From: Edaphochlamys debaryana
Taxonomy: Eukaryota; Chlorophyta; Chlorophyceae; Chlamydomonadales
DNA: 64,000 nucleotides
Direction of reading: 5' to 3'
NCBI GenBank assembly: GCA_016858145.1
Contig: JAEHOE010000129.1
Location: 186,001-250,000 of the forward strand
This document shows, one piece after another, positions 11,256-23,546 of this stretch. The stretch's first letter is position 1. Each line of letters begins with the position of its first letter. The translations under genes were made by a program, and so were the position numbers. The notes beneath the pieces were generated by a model. It was not told the DNA's origin. It saw only the letters and a list, made by a program, of their open reading frames with translations, and did not search any database.

Positions 11256-13973
11256 GGGAGATGGAGATGTTGCATGAGATTCAGATCCAGATCCAGATCC
11301 AGATCCCGAACGATCCGCCTGGATCTGATAGGGGATCTGAGGCGGGTTGGCGGGGGCAGGGCATCAGGTGGAGGTGGAGGAGCGGAGGAGAGGGTTCCTG
11401 CCCGCGTCAGCCCGGAGGCTTCGTCTGTCGCTGGGCCCGGACTCGATGGAGCACAGCGGGCCTGGGGGCCCGGGCCCCAGCGGTGCACGGCGAGGCCGAG
11501 TGGAGAAGGAACGAAGAGCATTGTGACCCAGATGGGCCCTGGGCCCTGGGCCCTGATACTCGACACGGTTTCGTGGACGGATGGAGCTCGGGCCGCGCCA
11601 ATGACTCGAATGGCCGCTGGCCCCCTGCTGCTTAGAGCGCGGGGGCAGGCAGACGGCAGGTCCACACGGGGGGCGGGATGCGATCTCTCTTTCGGTTTGG
11701 TGTTGTGAGGTTTGCTGCTGCGGCCCGAGGCCGTTGGGCCAGGAGTCAATCCGTTGAGCATTGGCGGAGTGTTACATAGGGTCACAGACCTTTGCGGACT
11801 TGGACTTGACAAAAGGCTCCCATCTGACTAACCGCCGGCCAGGAATCTGGCCGTTGATAGCATCTTGACGTCTCTCGACTGCGCCGCTGCACCTCACTGT
11901 TTTGCGTGCACACCCGGCTTCTCTTCCTTTTGGGGATTCGTCTCTCTTTCCTATCTTTGTCTTCCATCTCGTGTGCGTGACCTGTCTAATACCTCGTGAG
12001 CTGGGGACATACCGCGTGTGGGAGCATGCGTCTTGGGTCTCGGGTTCTCGGGAGTTTCTCTCTGGGCTACGGCACCCGCTGTGAAGTGGGTGATTCAAGA
12101 AGCAACGCTCTCCAGACGCGGGCCCCACACAGTTCTTTTGTCCCGAGACGAGTCATGTTCAGGCCAGACCGAAACTACTACTGACGCCTATGCATTTTAC
12201 TGGCTACCGTAGCCTGATGGACTGTGGGCGCGTGGGAACGGGCACATGCCTGGGCTGAGTGTGTCAAGGTGCCATGCATACGGTTCGGGGGCCCGGGGGC
12301 ACCTAGGGGCCGGGGTGCGGATACCGTGTCATCAAGGGGGGTGTGTGGGCCATGCGGGTGGTGCCATACGGCTGCCCGGCCGCACCCTGCTGCGGCATGT
12401 AACGCCGCCGCCTGACTCTGCTGCTTGCCGGTTGATGGCTACCGGTACGCGTCGTGGTTGATGGTTGAAGACAGCCATGAGCCCCTGCTGGGAGAAAGCT
12501 TGCACGGTCACGCAGCTCCTCCCAGCAGCAGCCCACGACCCGAGCTGCAGCCCTGCAGCCGTGTCTTCGGTATCTTCATTTACCACGTCCCGAGCAGGGG
12601 CCATCTCGTCGGCGCAGTGCAACACCACGGCCCAAATCTGACGGGCTTCCTTTGACTGAACCGGCCTTCATGCGCGCACGCGTGCTCCACTCAACATCCT
12701 CGCACAGACGTCCCGCTCCTGCATACTGCCACAATGTCTGCGCCCTTGAGTGCGTACACGAATGCTGAATGCGTCGCCACCAGAAGACAGCTGGGCAGCG
12801 GGCACAAGACGTCCAGCCCATGCCGCTAGCAGCGTGGTCGCCCCGCACGATCAGCGCAGTCACGTCCCGCAAGGTCTTGGGCCACGCACATCCACCATGT
12901 CATAAACTCCGAACCACGTCATCAACTCCCGCGCTAGCTTGAAGGCTCGCAGCCGAGCAGCCTCCTGCAAGCCCGGGCCACAGCCACCACAGGCCCAGCA
13001 CTTTGCCCGTGTCCTCCTTGTGCTCTCCTGACCGTCTACACGCTGCCTGTTGCGCGCTGGATCCGGTTTAGGCAACTGATGGGCTCGCCCGGCCTACCCC
13101 ATCGAGTCCTCATGCCTACTGCGTCCTGAGGCCTCCAGGTTGCTGCTGCGCCGGCCTGGAGACCCACACGTGGGCCCCAGCCAGCGGGCCAGGAGGAGGC
13201 ACCAGCGCGCGAGCTGGCATCACGCCGCCGCCGCCGCAGGGTTGTGGGGCTCATCGGGTAGTGGTACCGGTCGGTCTGTAGCCTCCGACCTTGCACAGAG
13301 GACCCCCCGCCTGCCTTGCACGGGGCTGCTCCCCGGCTCGGGCACCAGGGCGGTGCTGGCAGAGAGGGGTGTCGGAGCCAACCGCAAGCTAGCGGGCAGC
13401 CTGCACTCCCCGGCGGCCGGCCGGTCGGGCGGCACGGCGTGCGGTGACGGCGCCGGAGGGCCTCGCGCCAGCACCGTCGGGCGTGCCCTGGCGCCCTGGC
13501 CAATCGTTGGCGCTGGGATGGTACGCGTGACGCCTGCAGCGCAGCTGCGTGCACCGCGGTGGCGTGAGCCCATCGTCAGCGCGAGGCCACCACACGAACG
13601 GCTGCGGCCGTTCCAGCCGGTCAGCGCCTCGCTTGCCCAGATGCCAGCAGGGGCAGGGGCGCTCCCGCCTGCTCCTCCTCCTCCGCAGGCCGCCTCAGCA
13701 GGCTACCGTTGCCGCCGATCCGAGCGGATCCCCCCGGTGCTGAGCTGCGGAATCGGTTTCCTCATTACGCCTCAGTGAAGCGTCCTTGGGGCCGACCGCC
13801 TCTGCCGCTGCAGTGGTGTTCGCCCCCGCCCTTTTGTAATTCTGGCGTGGGTGAGCACCCAAACCTGTGCGCCCTCAGCAGCTTGTGAACATGACATGGG
13901 CGCGCCCCCCGCGGAACTGACGCGACCTCGGTAGCTTGTGCATGGTCAGGCACCCTGACCCATGCGCCCTCGC
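11256..13973. other. Intergenic, no gene recognised
   Basis: 2.7 kb between the stop of the matrix gene and the stop of the minus-strand acetyltransferase gene (tail to tail). A GATCCA short repeat lies at 11284-11305. Several long open frames occur on both strands at 13.0-13.8 kb, but they overlap each other, most lack an ATG, and they show no domain I recognise or splice partners. I do not call a gene. Confidence 0.5.
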
Positions 13974-15150
13974 TCAGTAGCTGGTGAACATGTCCTCAAA
14001 CACCTTGTAGTGGCTGCGCATGCCCAGTCCTTCGTACTGAAAGGGGAGGCGGGGAAGGGGAGGTGGGGAAGGGATTTGGGCAGGGCAGGGCAGGGCAGGG
14101 CGGTAGGATGGCTGTTTGTAGGGAGATAGGGGAGGGGCATAGATGCCGGCAAGCAGAGGATGGCCGGGCGTGGGCTGCTCCGCCCTTGCGCCTCAATGCG
14201 TCGCATCGCGCCTCTCTGAACTGCGGCGCGCCCCGCCCCGCCCCGCCCTATCCCCGGCCGTCCCGGGCCACCCGAATCTGTGTCCTCGCCCGGCCCAACC
14301 CCGCTGCATCCCGCTCCCCAACCCAAGCTCTGCCAGCCCCACGTCGCCTCTTGCCCCGCCCCATCTCACCCAGCCGAAACCCACAATAGGATCCGCACCC
14401 TCGCCCCTCAAATGCACCCCCCAGGTCCACCACCGTGCGCCGGACCGCGCCCCGCTCTCACCGCCCTGTGCGCTCGCTCGTTGCCCACATCCGCGTACAG
14501 CCGCAGGCCCGCCGCCCCCGCCGCCTGCGCCTCCGCCCGCACATGCGCGTACAGCGCCCGGAAGTACCCCCGCCGGCGGTACTCGGGCCGTACGTACACG
14601 GACTGCACCCACCACACGTCCGCAGCGCGCCTGCAGACGGGGACGGCGGGGGTTGAGGGAGACCAAGAGGCAGGCTGAGCGATGGGGGGTGGGGGGTGGG
14701 CAGGAGACAGCACCCCTTTCCCTCCCCCCAACCCATCATACCCCTCTACCCCCGCACTGTCCCCTACCGCCGCCCATACCCTTGGCCTCACCAGTCCGAC
14801 CACTCAAAGGTGATCATAAGCTGTGCGACAACCTTGTGGCCATCATCCGCCGCATCACCGCCGTTTTCGCCATCCACCTCAAGCAAGTAGTATGCCGCCG
14901 CTGCTTTGCCCTCCAGGACTGCTTTTGCGCCACGAGTAACAACGTCATGGGGAATAGCCAGGTCTTCCGTCTCCTGGGCACATTAGCAGCGCGAGCGCTC
15001 GGCGATCGACGTCTGCACAACCTCCAGCAACTACGATCACGGTTCAAGTACCTTGGCCATGGCCTGGTTGAAGGAAGCGACGAGCTCCACATCCGCGAGA
15101 GCCCCCTTGCGGATGTGCACTCCGTCGTGCTGAGCGGCGGGCGCAGCCAT
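13974..15150 (-). CDS. GNAT-family N-acetyltransferase (170 aa)
   Basis: Four exons on the minus strand, 15150-15052, 14973-14792, 14630-14462 and 14036-13974, give 513 nt and 170 residues, the usual size of a single GNAT domain. Likely role: transfer of an acetyl group from acetyl-CoA to an amine or a protein N-terminus; the substrate cannot be told. Visible elements are an N-terminal strand-helix (HIRKGALADVELVASFNQAM, typical of GNAT beta1-alpha1), strand beta4 (VWWVQSVYVRPEYR), the acetyl-CoA-binding motif A around YRRRGYFRALYAHV, and the C-terminal motif B (LYADVGNERAHRAYEGLGM) ending FEDMFTSY. The start ATG at 15150 is in frame with the first conserved strand. The gene is divergent from the first oxidase-like gene 644 bp away, so a shared promoter is possible. 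No signal peptide is seen. Confidence 0.88.
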
Positions 15151-15794
15151 GGCCAATTGCGGTGCCTATAATCAGTAAACTTATCGTGCTCACAGGTGGG
15201 GTCCAGGCTGTTGCGGGGCGGCGGTCTTGGGCGGACGTGTGGCGCCTTTGTGCGTGTCGGCCCAAACCCTACGCCCCGGCCAGCTGTCTTCCCCTTCCGA
15301 GAGCGAAACCGCAGTGCGGGCTTGTCCATGAGAACACACGGTGCATAACGAGAGGCCCTGGCAGGGCAAGGCCCGGCGGACGGGCGTAAGCAGGCTCTGC
15401 GGGTCCAAGGGCATCTGCTTAGGTGAGGGCACGCGTGCAACTCAATCCTAACGTGCCCAAACAATCGATGGGGTTCTGACGAGGGTATGTGGGCAGCAAG
15501 GGCTACAGGAAGGGTTTGCTCTGCGTTCACGCGACAGTTTCCCTTCCGTAATGCCTCGATTTGGCCCCCGGCCCCTGCACCTCCCTCAGGCCACAGTGTC
15601 GAGCACCGCGGAGTGTCTTCCAATTCTATTATCTTCTTCGACATAGCAACATTCACAAGCACACAACCAACACATCCGGAACCGCTCGTCTCTTACCGTT
15701 GCCAAGTCCGAACTCGCGCTTCAAGCGCAGCCGCACAGCCGTGGGCTTAGGGGCCAGATTGACTGAAGCTTAGCGCGCTCGAGCATTGGCCGCA
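15151..15794. promoter_or_regulatory. Divergent intergenic region, acetyltransferase / oxidase-like pair
   Basis: 644 bp separates the two start codons of a head-to-head pair. It must contain both 5' UTRs and both promoters. No TATA box or named motif can be assigned with confidence. Confidence 0.5.
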
Positions 15795-17863
15795 ATGGCT
15801 CTGGCGCAGCTCGTCGCCGAGAGGCCCCCGCCGGCGGCAGCACCAATTGCGCCCCCAACCCAGCCCGCGTGGCGGACAAGGCTCGTGGCGTCCCTCCACT
15901 CCCACGAAAAGCAGTCGCACTCGCGCTACGTGCAGCTCGCAACTGTGCGCCCAGACGGCCGTCCGGCCAACAGGAGTAAGCCGATGAGGCGGGTGCACAT
16001 CCACGTCGGCCAGCGCTGTCGCCCGGCGATGCACTGACGCGTGAACTGCATGCCTGCGCACACGTCACCTGAGCTCTGGAATCGGCTTCGGCTGATGCGC
16101 TCAATTGCTGCGCGTCCTCCTAACAGCAATGGTGTTCCGGGACTTCGTGTCGCACGACGACGACTCTCTGGTCTTCGTGGCTGACTCGAGGAGCAGAAAG
16201 GCAAGCGCGCTGTGCAATCTTTGCGTTGTTGCCAGCGGCAGCACAGGGCAAATATGCCGCCTGCAGCTTCCATCTCGTCCCGAGTGTCAACCGCGGCACG
16301 TGCCCCTAAACCGCCTCTGTCGGTTACGGCTTGCTGAGCCCCACGGCCGTCTCCGGTTCTCCCCTGTCCGCCCCCTGTCCTCCCACCCCTAGCGCCGTGC
16401 ATTGTGTCCGCTGTCGATCGGCAGCTAGACGTGCGCTCGCTGGCCGACTTGCGTGCTCATATACCGGTAGCCTGGTGGTGCCGCCGAGCCGCCCTGGTGG
16501 GTGACAGAGTGTCGCCCCCCTCCCCCCGACGGCCACTGATGGCCCCGCTCCTCACCCCCGCCCGTTGAGGTTCTCCGCTCTCCCTCCCGTCCTAGCCCGC
16601 CTTTTCTCGCTCTGTACCACTAACTAGGCGTGCCTTCGTTGGTGAACTTGCTTGCTCCACCTGGCGTGCCGCAGCTGCGATCAGCGGATGTTGCCACCTG
16701 TTTCCCCCTCTCCATCTCTCTGCCTACTACCGAAGCCGACTGACGGCTTGTGCCGGCCCTTGTTTCTTGTCTTGCCGACCCGCTCAGATGAAGGAGCTGG
16801 CCTACTCCAGGGCCGCCGAGGTGGCTTGGTACTTCCCCTGCTCGCGCGAGCAGTACCGGCTGACGGGGGAGCTGGACGTCGTGGACGGGACCACCACCGA
16901 GCCCAACCTCATCAAGGCAAGCCTTTCACGTGCCCTGATGCTGGCGTGTTGCTTAAGTCAGGGGATGGCTGCCGCGTGTTGCCGGGGTCAGTGCACTGCC
17001 GCCTATGGTGACCTGGGCTGCCAAATGTGCCGTGCTGCACCTCCAAGGCGTGCGCCAAGCCCCTTGCCGCGTTTCCAACCGACTGACCCATCCTGTCCCG
17101 CCTTCTTGCGCTGCCTTTCACTTGACGCCGCCCCACAGGCCCGGCGGCGGGGCTGGGCGACCATGTCGGACAGCGCTCGCCAGCAGTGGGTGTGGCCGCA
17201 GCCGGGGGCGCCCCGGGACAACGACCCGGCCGTGTGGACCAAGCGCGCACCGGGCCCTGACGTGAGCTGGGTGGGGATTTGGGATCCAGGCTGGGACCCG
17301 CAAGAACACTGGTCAGCCATTTGCTCTTTACGGGCAGAAAGTCATGGGCCCTTCAGGGGTTCAGCATGGCTGGATGGGGTGCATCGGGGGGGGGGGTTGT
17401 GTGCCCCTGCCGCCCCGCGGGAGGCTATGCCTCAACTTAAGCTCAGCACCTCCGTGCCCCCAATCCCCATCCTCCGCAGGAGCCCCCCGTCGATACCTTC
17501 ATCCTGCTCGTGCTGCGAGTTGAGGAGGTGAGGACGGACATGCCCATGCACAAGTGTGGCCCCTCTGCCTCTTCACACATCAAGCCGCGTGTCCGGCTTT
17601 GCTGATTTACCCCCCACATTGTGCACGTGCCGCTTCACGCACCACCCCGGACTGCGCTCCATCGGCAGTGCCCCACGCCACTCGACCCTCACCCCGCCCC
17701 GCTTCCTCACCATGCCCCCACCACCCCCAACCCCCCAACCGACCCACCGACCCACCAGGTCGAGCTGCTGGTCCTCAGCAGCCCCAGCACCTGCACCCAC
17801 TACAGCCGCGAGGTGGGGCCGGACGGTAACTACTTCTGGCTGGAGGAGAGCCTCAACCCCTAG
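15795..17863 (+). CDS. Pyridoxamine 5'-phosphate oxidase-like FMN-binding protein, copy A (219 aa)
   Basis: Six exons: 15795-15975, 16127-16200, 16788-16916, 17139-17261, 17480-17527, 17759-17863 (660 nt). The protein matches the Alr4036-type PNPOx-like family (a split-barrel FMN-binding fold). Landmarks are WRTRLVASL, SRYVQLATVRPDGRPANRTMVFR (the FMN-binding strands), the DSRSRK turn, AEVAWYFPCSREQYRLTGELDVVD, WATMSDSARQQWVWPQPG, FILLVLRVEEVELLVL and the terminal SLNP. Family members are often annotated as pyridoxamine-phosphate oxidases, but true vitamin B6 activity is unproven. Introns 2 (16201-16787) and 3 (16917-17138) begin with GCAAGC rather than GT. The GC donors are preferred because they give the family sequence without insertion and because copy B uses the same position for intron 2. 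No transit peptide is obvious, although the N-terminus is Ala/Pro-rich. Confidence 0.9.
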
Positions 17864-19873
17864 CTTCGCTGAAGGGCAGCCTCGGCCCCTAGGTAGAGGC
17901 TGGCCGCTATTCATGTGCCCTAGCATGGATCTTGATCTCATGAAGTTCGGGTCCGCACTGGAGGCAATGCCCAGTGTGCATTGGCAATCTATATGGTTGT
18001 ATATGGTTCTTGTGTGCGTGGTTGTAGCCCCAAGTTTGCGTGGTCGTGGGGGGCAACACGAGGCAAGAAGTCGAGGAGTCGCCGTCAGACCTGGCTGGAT
18101 GGGGCGTATGTCATGGGCAACATAACAGAATGTTTGCTCAAGTGACCAAGGTGTCAGCTGTGGCGTTGAGGGCTGCGTAGGAATGCAGTACCGTGGCGTG
18201 AGCCTTCTCCGGGGATAGAGGCTGAACGCTGAGGTCGAGTTGGAGTTCGGGCGTTCCGGCGGATGGCGACGGGCAATGCAAGCGTCGCCTTCCACTGGAC
18301 GGCATACCGGTATCGAAGGGCTTTTGCAAAAGTTTCCGGATTACCCGGGTTTTGGTGGTGAAGGCAGCACCTTCTAAGCTGCTTCGTGGATGGCTCGGGG
18401 AACGTTGGGTTTGCGTGGCACCTCTTGTAGTGTGGTGAGGGATTTGAGGTGCGCGCACCCAACATCAAGCAGATTTCGTACTCCGGACACGTAAGCATCA
18501 GCGCCTTGCTTTTGGGCGGGTGGCCGTGATACCTCATGGCAGATATAAAGAGACACTGGCACAGCACGCATAGATGCTTTGATGGCCTCAAGACAGGCCC
18601 GAGGACGGGCGAAAGCGTGCGTGGCAGGGGTGCGGTGTGGAAGTTTTTTGTCCTGAGGCCCGAAACCTGGGAGCAGCGGCTGAAAGTACACAGCAAGCAT
18701 TGTTTTGTTCGGGGTGGTGTTTGGAACGCGGAAGGCTTGGCGGAAGGAGCTGGAACGGAAGACGAAGAGGGATGAGACATAGACGTTTCAGCAAGGCCCT
18801 AGATCCGGCCATGATGGTTCGGTGGAGTGGTCAGTGAAGAACCTTGCCCTCTCAGCGTGAGTTGAGGGGAAGCCTGGCGTGCCACGCCACTGGAGGCTCC
18901 AGTGGAGCGGAATCGCTTTGACCGCTTTCCTACAAGTGAAGGCAATTGAAGAGGCCATCTTGATTCTAGTGGCGCCTAGCGTCCTGAAGTCCTGATACCC
19001 AGAGCACCGGGCTGTTCTTTGCCAGACACGTGTTGCTTGAATAGAGATAGCTTAGCCCTTTTTTGCGTTATTATTGGCAGCAGTTCCCGCTAATCCAGAG
19101 CTCGTGAGTATCCATGCACGCACCTTGCGTAACGCGGGATCCAAATGTTGTGACGCTAGCTTTCTTGCGCTGGACTGACAGGCTGGGATGTACGGTATTC
19201 ATGCTCTACAGCTCTACTGTTACGCCTAACTTAGACGTGCGAGGGGCTGCCTGCGTATGTGCTTGCTGCGCTCTACCTTGCTGTCTAGCTGCTGCGCGAG
19301 CTGAAGCCGAATGGAGGGTTGGGGTTGCGGGTGGGTGTAGCGATTGGCGGGGCTGGCCCTTCGCCCAGTCCGCCGCCTGTACTGCAAAGTGGCCGCTGTG
19401 CCCCTGCCCCTTGGTCGTTTCCATACAACACAGTACATCACACGTCCTGGGCGCTTATCAAGCCGCACGTTCGGGTTCCATCAGCAGCAGGGCCGCCTCA
19501 AGTGGGGTACAAGTCATGGCCACAGGCTTGACGCAGCAGGGGCAGGGAGGAGCAAGTCAGAGAGTAGCTGCGGGGCCGAGCAGGCCCAGCCACACGACCA
19601 GGGGAAGCTGTGAGAAGGCAGGGGAACGGGTGAGGCGCTCGCGGGGAGGTTGCGGGAGGTCGGGGAGAAGCACGGGGCGGGAGGGGGTTCGGGATGGGCG
19701 GCCGTGCGGGCAGCCACACGCTGGGGCCCATGCCCACCCGTCCCCGCTCAACGGCCGACACTCCTTCACGTCTGCTGTCATTATATGCTCGCGTGCGCAC
19801 ATTTAGGACCCCACAGCAATATACATACACGCCGATAGTGACGCACACCGCTTCTGAAGCAGCTTCTCGAGTT
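17864..19873. other. Intergenic between the oxidase-like copies; lower GC
   Basis: 2.0 kb between the two tandem oxidase-like genes. It includes the 3' UTR of copy A, the promoter of copy B and one long minus-strand open frame (18154-18780, listed separately). Base composition is visibly less GC-rich than in the flanking exons. No repeat family or second gene was recognised. Confidence 0.5.
18154..18780 (-). CDS. Possible orphan ORF, 208 aa, Cys-containing
   Basis: A single uninterrupted frame starts at a true ATG (18780) and stops at 18154. It encodes Cys clusters (CLLCTFSRC and CVLCQCLF) and basic stretches, but no domain I recognise. Third codon positions are not G/C-biased like those of the neighbouring genes, which argues against a long-established gene, yet a 208-codon frame in lower-GC DNA is less expected by chance than one in GC-rich DNA. 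It may be a young or foreign gene, or chance. Confidence 0.2.
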   Translation of the reverse strand: MSHPSSSSVPAPSAKPSAFQTPPRTKQCLLCTFSRCSQVSGLRTKNFHTAPLPRTLSPVLGPVLRPSKHLCVLCQCLFISAMRYHGHPPKSKALMLTCPEYEICLMLGARTSNPSPHYKRCHANPTFPEPSTKQLRRCCLHHQNPGNPETFAKALRYRYAVQWKATLALPVAIRRNARTPTRPQRSASIPGEGSRHGTAFLRSPQRHS

Positions 19874-22110
19874 ATGGCAATCGTGACTGAGACTCTTGCG
19901 CGTGCTGCGCAGCACGCGCGGACTGTCCCCGGATGGAGGACGAAGCTCGCGAGCGCGCTGGAGGGCAACCGGCAATTTATGCACTCGCGGTTCGTGCAGC
20001 TCGCCACCGTCCGCCCAGGCGAGTGCTCCGCTGGGCTCGTAACGACTATGCTTTTATCTCGCAGACCTTTGGGGGGTGCCGTCAGCGGCTCCCGCCTCAA
20101 ATGCCGCTGCATTGCTGCTGCAGATGGCCGCCCGTCCAACCGCACGGTCGTCTTCCGGGGGTTTCTCGGGGATGACATCGACGACCTAGCGTTCTGCTGC
20201 GACAGCCGGAGCAAGAAGGCAGGTGGCGGAGCGTCTCGGGTCGTTGGGCGGGATGGTGTCCTGCCTCGTGTCGTTGGCACCCGGCACGGCCTGTTGGGGT
20301 CTCGCCACACCGCGACTCGACCACTCTCGCCATGCTTAGGCGTTAGTGTATAGGCACGCCAACTTCTGCGGAGGCTACCTCTACCCTTGTCCCGCTCAGC
20401 ACCTTCCATTGGTCCCGCCGGTGTACCGGCAGCCCCCACACGGCACGGGGTGCCCCGCACCCCCTGCCCCTGCCCCCGCCCCTGCCGCCACCCCCCACTG
20501 ACCCGCCTGCCCTCCCTCCTCCCCCGCCACTACCCCACCCAACCTCCAGATGAAGGAGATTGCCGCCAACCCGCACGCCGAGGTGGCCTGGTACTTCACG
20601 GAGACGCGCGAGCAGTTCCGCCTGGCGGGCAAGCTGGACATTGTGGACGCCTCCTCTCACAACGAAGAACTGAACAAGGTATGCAAGCGAGCACGCGGTA
20701 ACGGGGCCAAGGCAGCGGCTTAATCGAGAACTGCTATGTACAATACTTTTGAGCACCTGGCCCGGCACGGGCCGCCACGGGCCGCCACGACGCGGTCCAT
20801 GTGGCCCTCCACACCACCTCCCGAGTCCCAACACGCTCTCCCCTCCTGCGCCTGCGCCTGCACCTGCGGCTGCACGTGCCCCCCCCGCAGACGCGGCAGG
20901 GCCAGTGGTCCTACATGTCGGACGCCCTGCGGCAGCAGTTCACGTGGCCCGAGCCCGGCCAGCCGGTGGCCACGGACCCCGAGGCCTGGACCCGCCCGGC
21001 CCCCAGCAAGGAGGTGAGGGGCGTACGAAGAGGACGTCGTCGTGTGCCTTTGTGTGCCGAGTCGTCGTGTGCCTTGGCGTCAGGCGCTCTACGATGACGG
21101 GGGTCCCGCGTGCGGGCAGGGGCCAGGGGCCCAGAGGCACCTCACCCAACCAGGAGGCGAGCGGCTGTGTAGACAGAGGCTGGCGGGGGCCGGGGGTGTG
21201 TGCTTGCAAGCGGCGCTGCTGGGACGCGAGTGCCGCGCCGTCAAGGGCTGTGAAGAGGCAGGGGTCCTGCGCGAGGGCTGCGGGCCAGGGGTCCGCGGCA
21301 GCGGTGCAGTCGGGCCTTGGTGGGGCGTCAAGGGGCGGGCCGAGGCGGGGCTGCTCCCGCGGCTGCACTCATGCGACGTGCGTGCATTGCCTACTGCCCC
21401 CACTCACTGCGAAGTGTTACTGCTCCTCTGCGTCAGTCCTCCCGCCCGATTCCTGGCCCTGCCCGTGACCTCCTGGCCTCCCCACCCCTCCCCACCCCTT
21501 GTGCAGGAGATCCCCGACGAGTTCGTGCTCCTGGTCCTCAATGTAGAGGAGGTGAGGGGGGGCATGGTTGGGACTATTCCGGCGGTTGACGGTTGACGGT
21601 TGGGCGTTGGGGTCCCAGGGCAGAAGGAGGGTTCGGCACGTGGGGAGGCCCAGGGGCTGGCGGGATGGCACGGGGCATGGTTGGGGAAGGGCCGGCGGTT
21701 GGAGCGGCGCGGGCGTGAGGAGGAGGCCGGCCGGTGGGGAAACGGTCCGCTTGCTGACCGCAGCGGTGATGGTGTCGGGGCGAGGGCGGGGAAAGGAGGC
21801 TCGCGGGCCTTCCCGCACGCACCCAACCTGCTGGCAAAGTGGTCGGGTCTGGGGTCCCAGACTCTGCCGGTCGCCCCTTCCCCGCCACACCCCTTCCCCA
21901 ACCCCTTTCCTAATCTGTCAGCAAGGCCGCCCACCGACCCTCCGCCTCACCCTCAACCCCTCACCCTCAACCCTCCCTTCTCGAACCCTCCGCCTTCCCC
22001 AGGTCGAGTACCTCCTGCTGGGCGACCCCCACCGCAAGGTGCACTACATCCGCAACGCCGCCGGCCGCGAGGGCGCCCCCGAGTGGGCCGAGGCGCCCGT
22101 CAACCCCTAG
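19874..22110 (+). CDS. Pyridoxamine 5'-phosphate oxidase-like FMN-binding protein, copy B (214 aa)
   Basis: Six exons: 19874-20018, 20124-20218, 20550-20678, 20891-21013, 21507-21551, 22003-22110 (645 nt). Tandem paralogue of copy A with the same family landmarks: WRTKLASALEGN, SRFVQLATVRP then DGRPSNRTVVFRGF, CDSRSKK, AEVAWYFTETREQFRLAGKLDIVD, WSYMSDALRQQFTWPEPG, FVLLVLNVEEVEYLLLGDP and EAPVNP. Exons 3 and 4 have exactly the same lengths as in copy A (129 and 123 nt). Intron 1 (20019-20123) begins GCGAGT and intron 2 (20219-20549) begins GCAGGT, so two of five introns are GC-AG. Intron 1 sits seven codons upstream of its counterpart in copy A. The start at 19874 gives a short, non-conserved leader. 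As for copy A, FMN binding is inferred from the family and the substrate is unknown. Confidence 0.9.
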
Positions 22111-22240
22111 GCCCGTGCACCGACAGCTGGGGGCAGAGGGTGATAAAAAAGGCACGAGGAGGGGTGTGCAGAGGCGGTGAGATTGCACTCGGAAGGTGCA
22201 CACGTGGCGCCTGGGGGTGGACCGAGGCGCCCGTCAACCC
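22088..22240 (+). repeat. Duplicated C-terminal coding stretch in the 3' UTR
   Basis: The 19-bp string CCGAGGCGCCCGTCAACCC occurs at 22088-22106, where it is the last coding stretch before the stop of copy B, and again at 22222-22240 downstream of the stop, 134 bp away. Confidence 0.85.
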
Positions 22241-23546
22241 AAGTACCGTGCGCTGCGGTTGGGACATGTGACTGGCCGTTGGGGACCGTTGGTCGTTGCC
22301 ACCCATGGCCTGGCGTGCTCACCGGCGGTGCGCCGACTTCTTAAGGGCCCTATTGGCGTTTAGCCAATGGAGGGATGAGGCGGTAACAGGTCTGGGATGC
22401 CCTTACCTTGACGCCGAGGGATGTCGGCGGAGGCGCAAGGAGGGGGTGGCGAGGTGGTGGGCTCGGACACAGGGTGCGGGCGTGGCGCTTGGGGCGAGGG
22501 GCAGGGAGGGCAGAGCAGGGAAGGGAAGGGGATGGCGGCGAAGGATGGGTGGGACGGGGGTGCTAGATGCAACGGGGAACCTTGCGTGGGGCATTCGATG
22601 TACTGCATGGGTTCCCTGCCATCGCATGGACGCGTGATGCCGTACGAGGAGTGACGAAGCGGTTGCACTGTGTGCAGTGTGACGATGGCAGCAGGTGTGC
22701 AAGTACCGGTATGCGTTGTGAGCATGTGTCCTATGCAGTGTGTCCTTCCTCTTTCTGGCGCTGGCGGATTCCACGGTCTTCTGTGTTTGTTCTTGTGCCC
22801 TTCTTCTGTCCTCATATCATATGTGCAAGTTAGTCAGTTGTGTGTGCGACGTGAGAGGAGTGGCTGCTGTCTAAAAGGGAGTTACGTGCGAGAAGAACCT
22901 GGATTTTGACAGCTGCGGACTCCAATGTCACGTGTCCTTAAAGCTACCACTGATAGCCCGTGTGAAAGCCGCTGCCAGGTGTGAGTAGTGGCCTAAACGG
23001 CCGTGTACCGGCCCCGTGTGGAAGGGCGCAGCGTTGCTTGCGGCACAAGGTTTCGAGTTGAGCCCATCAGGACTCCAGGCCCTGTGCTGGTATTGCGGTG
23101 GCGTGTCGGCCGGTGTTGCCACGGCACCCCATCCCGTTGGAGCTGCATGTGCTACATGGGGGCTGCGTATCCTAGTGTCTTTGACTGAATGTTTGACGTG
23201 CCTAAATTCTGCCTTGATGCCGGTTAGTTTTGTAGCACCGCGCTGCATTTGCCAGTCCCCATGTCACCGGATTCACGGGATCACGAATCCGTCAATCCCA
23301 AGACCGGAGGCAGCGACGGATGGGCCGAACGGTATGGTGACTTACACAGCACAACCATGTTGGATGCCGCCTCCTGTCACCTGTCACACTGCCTAGGACC
23401 TGGCATGGTGCTCAAACCCCCGCCTCCGCCTGGCCCGTGAAGTACGGCACGCTCCAGACCCCACCCTCGCCACCTGCCTCCACCCCTCCCGCCTTCGCCT
23501 CCTCCTCACCACACCGCCGCCCCAGCCCTCCGCCCCCTGCCATCCC
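22111..23546. other. Convergent intergenic region, no gene recognised
   Basis: 1.4 kb between the stop of oxidase-like copy B (+) and the stop of RRP15 (-). It contains both 3' UTRs. Composition drops in GC around 22.6-23.2 kb. No domain-bearing frame was found. Confidence 0.5.

Noticed and set aside
13036..13778. Overlapping long frames on both strands at 13.0-13.8 kb
   Set aside because: No recognisable domain, no phase-compatible splice partners and mutually overlapping; most start at non-ATG codons.
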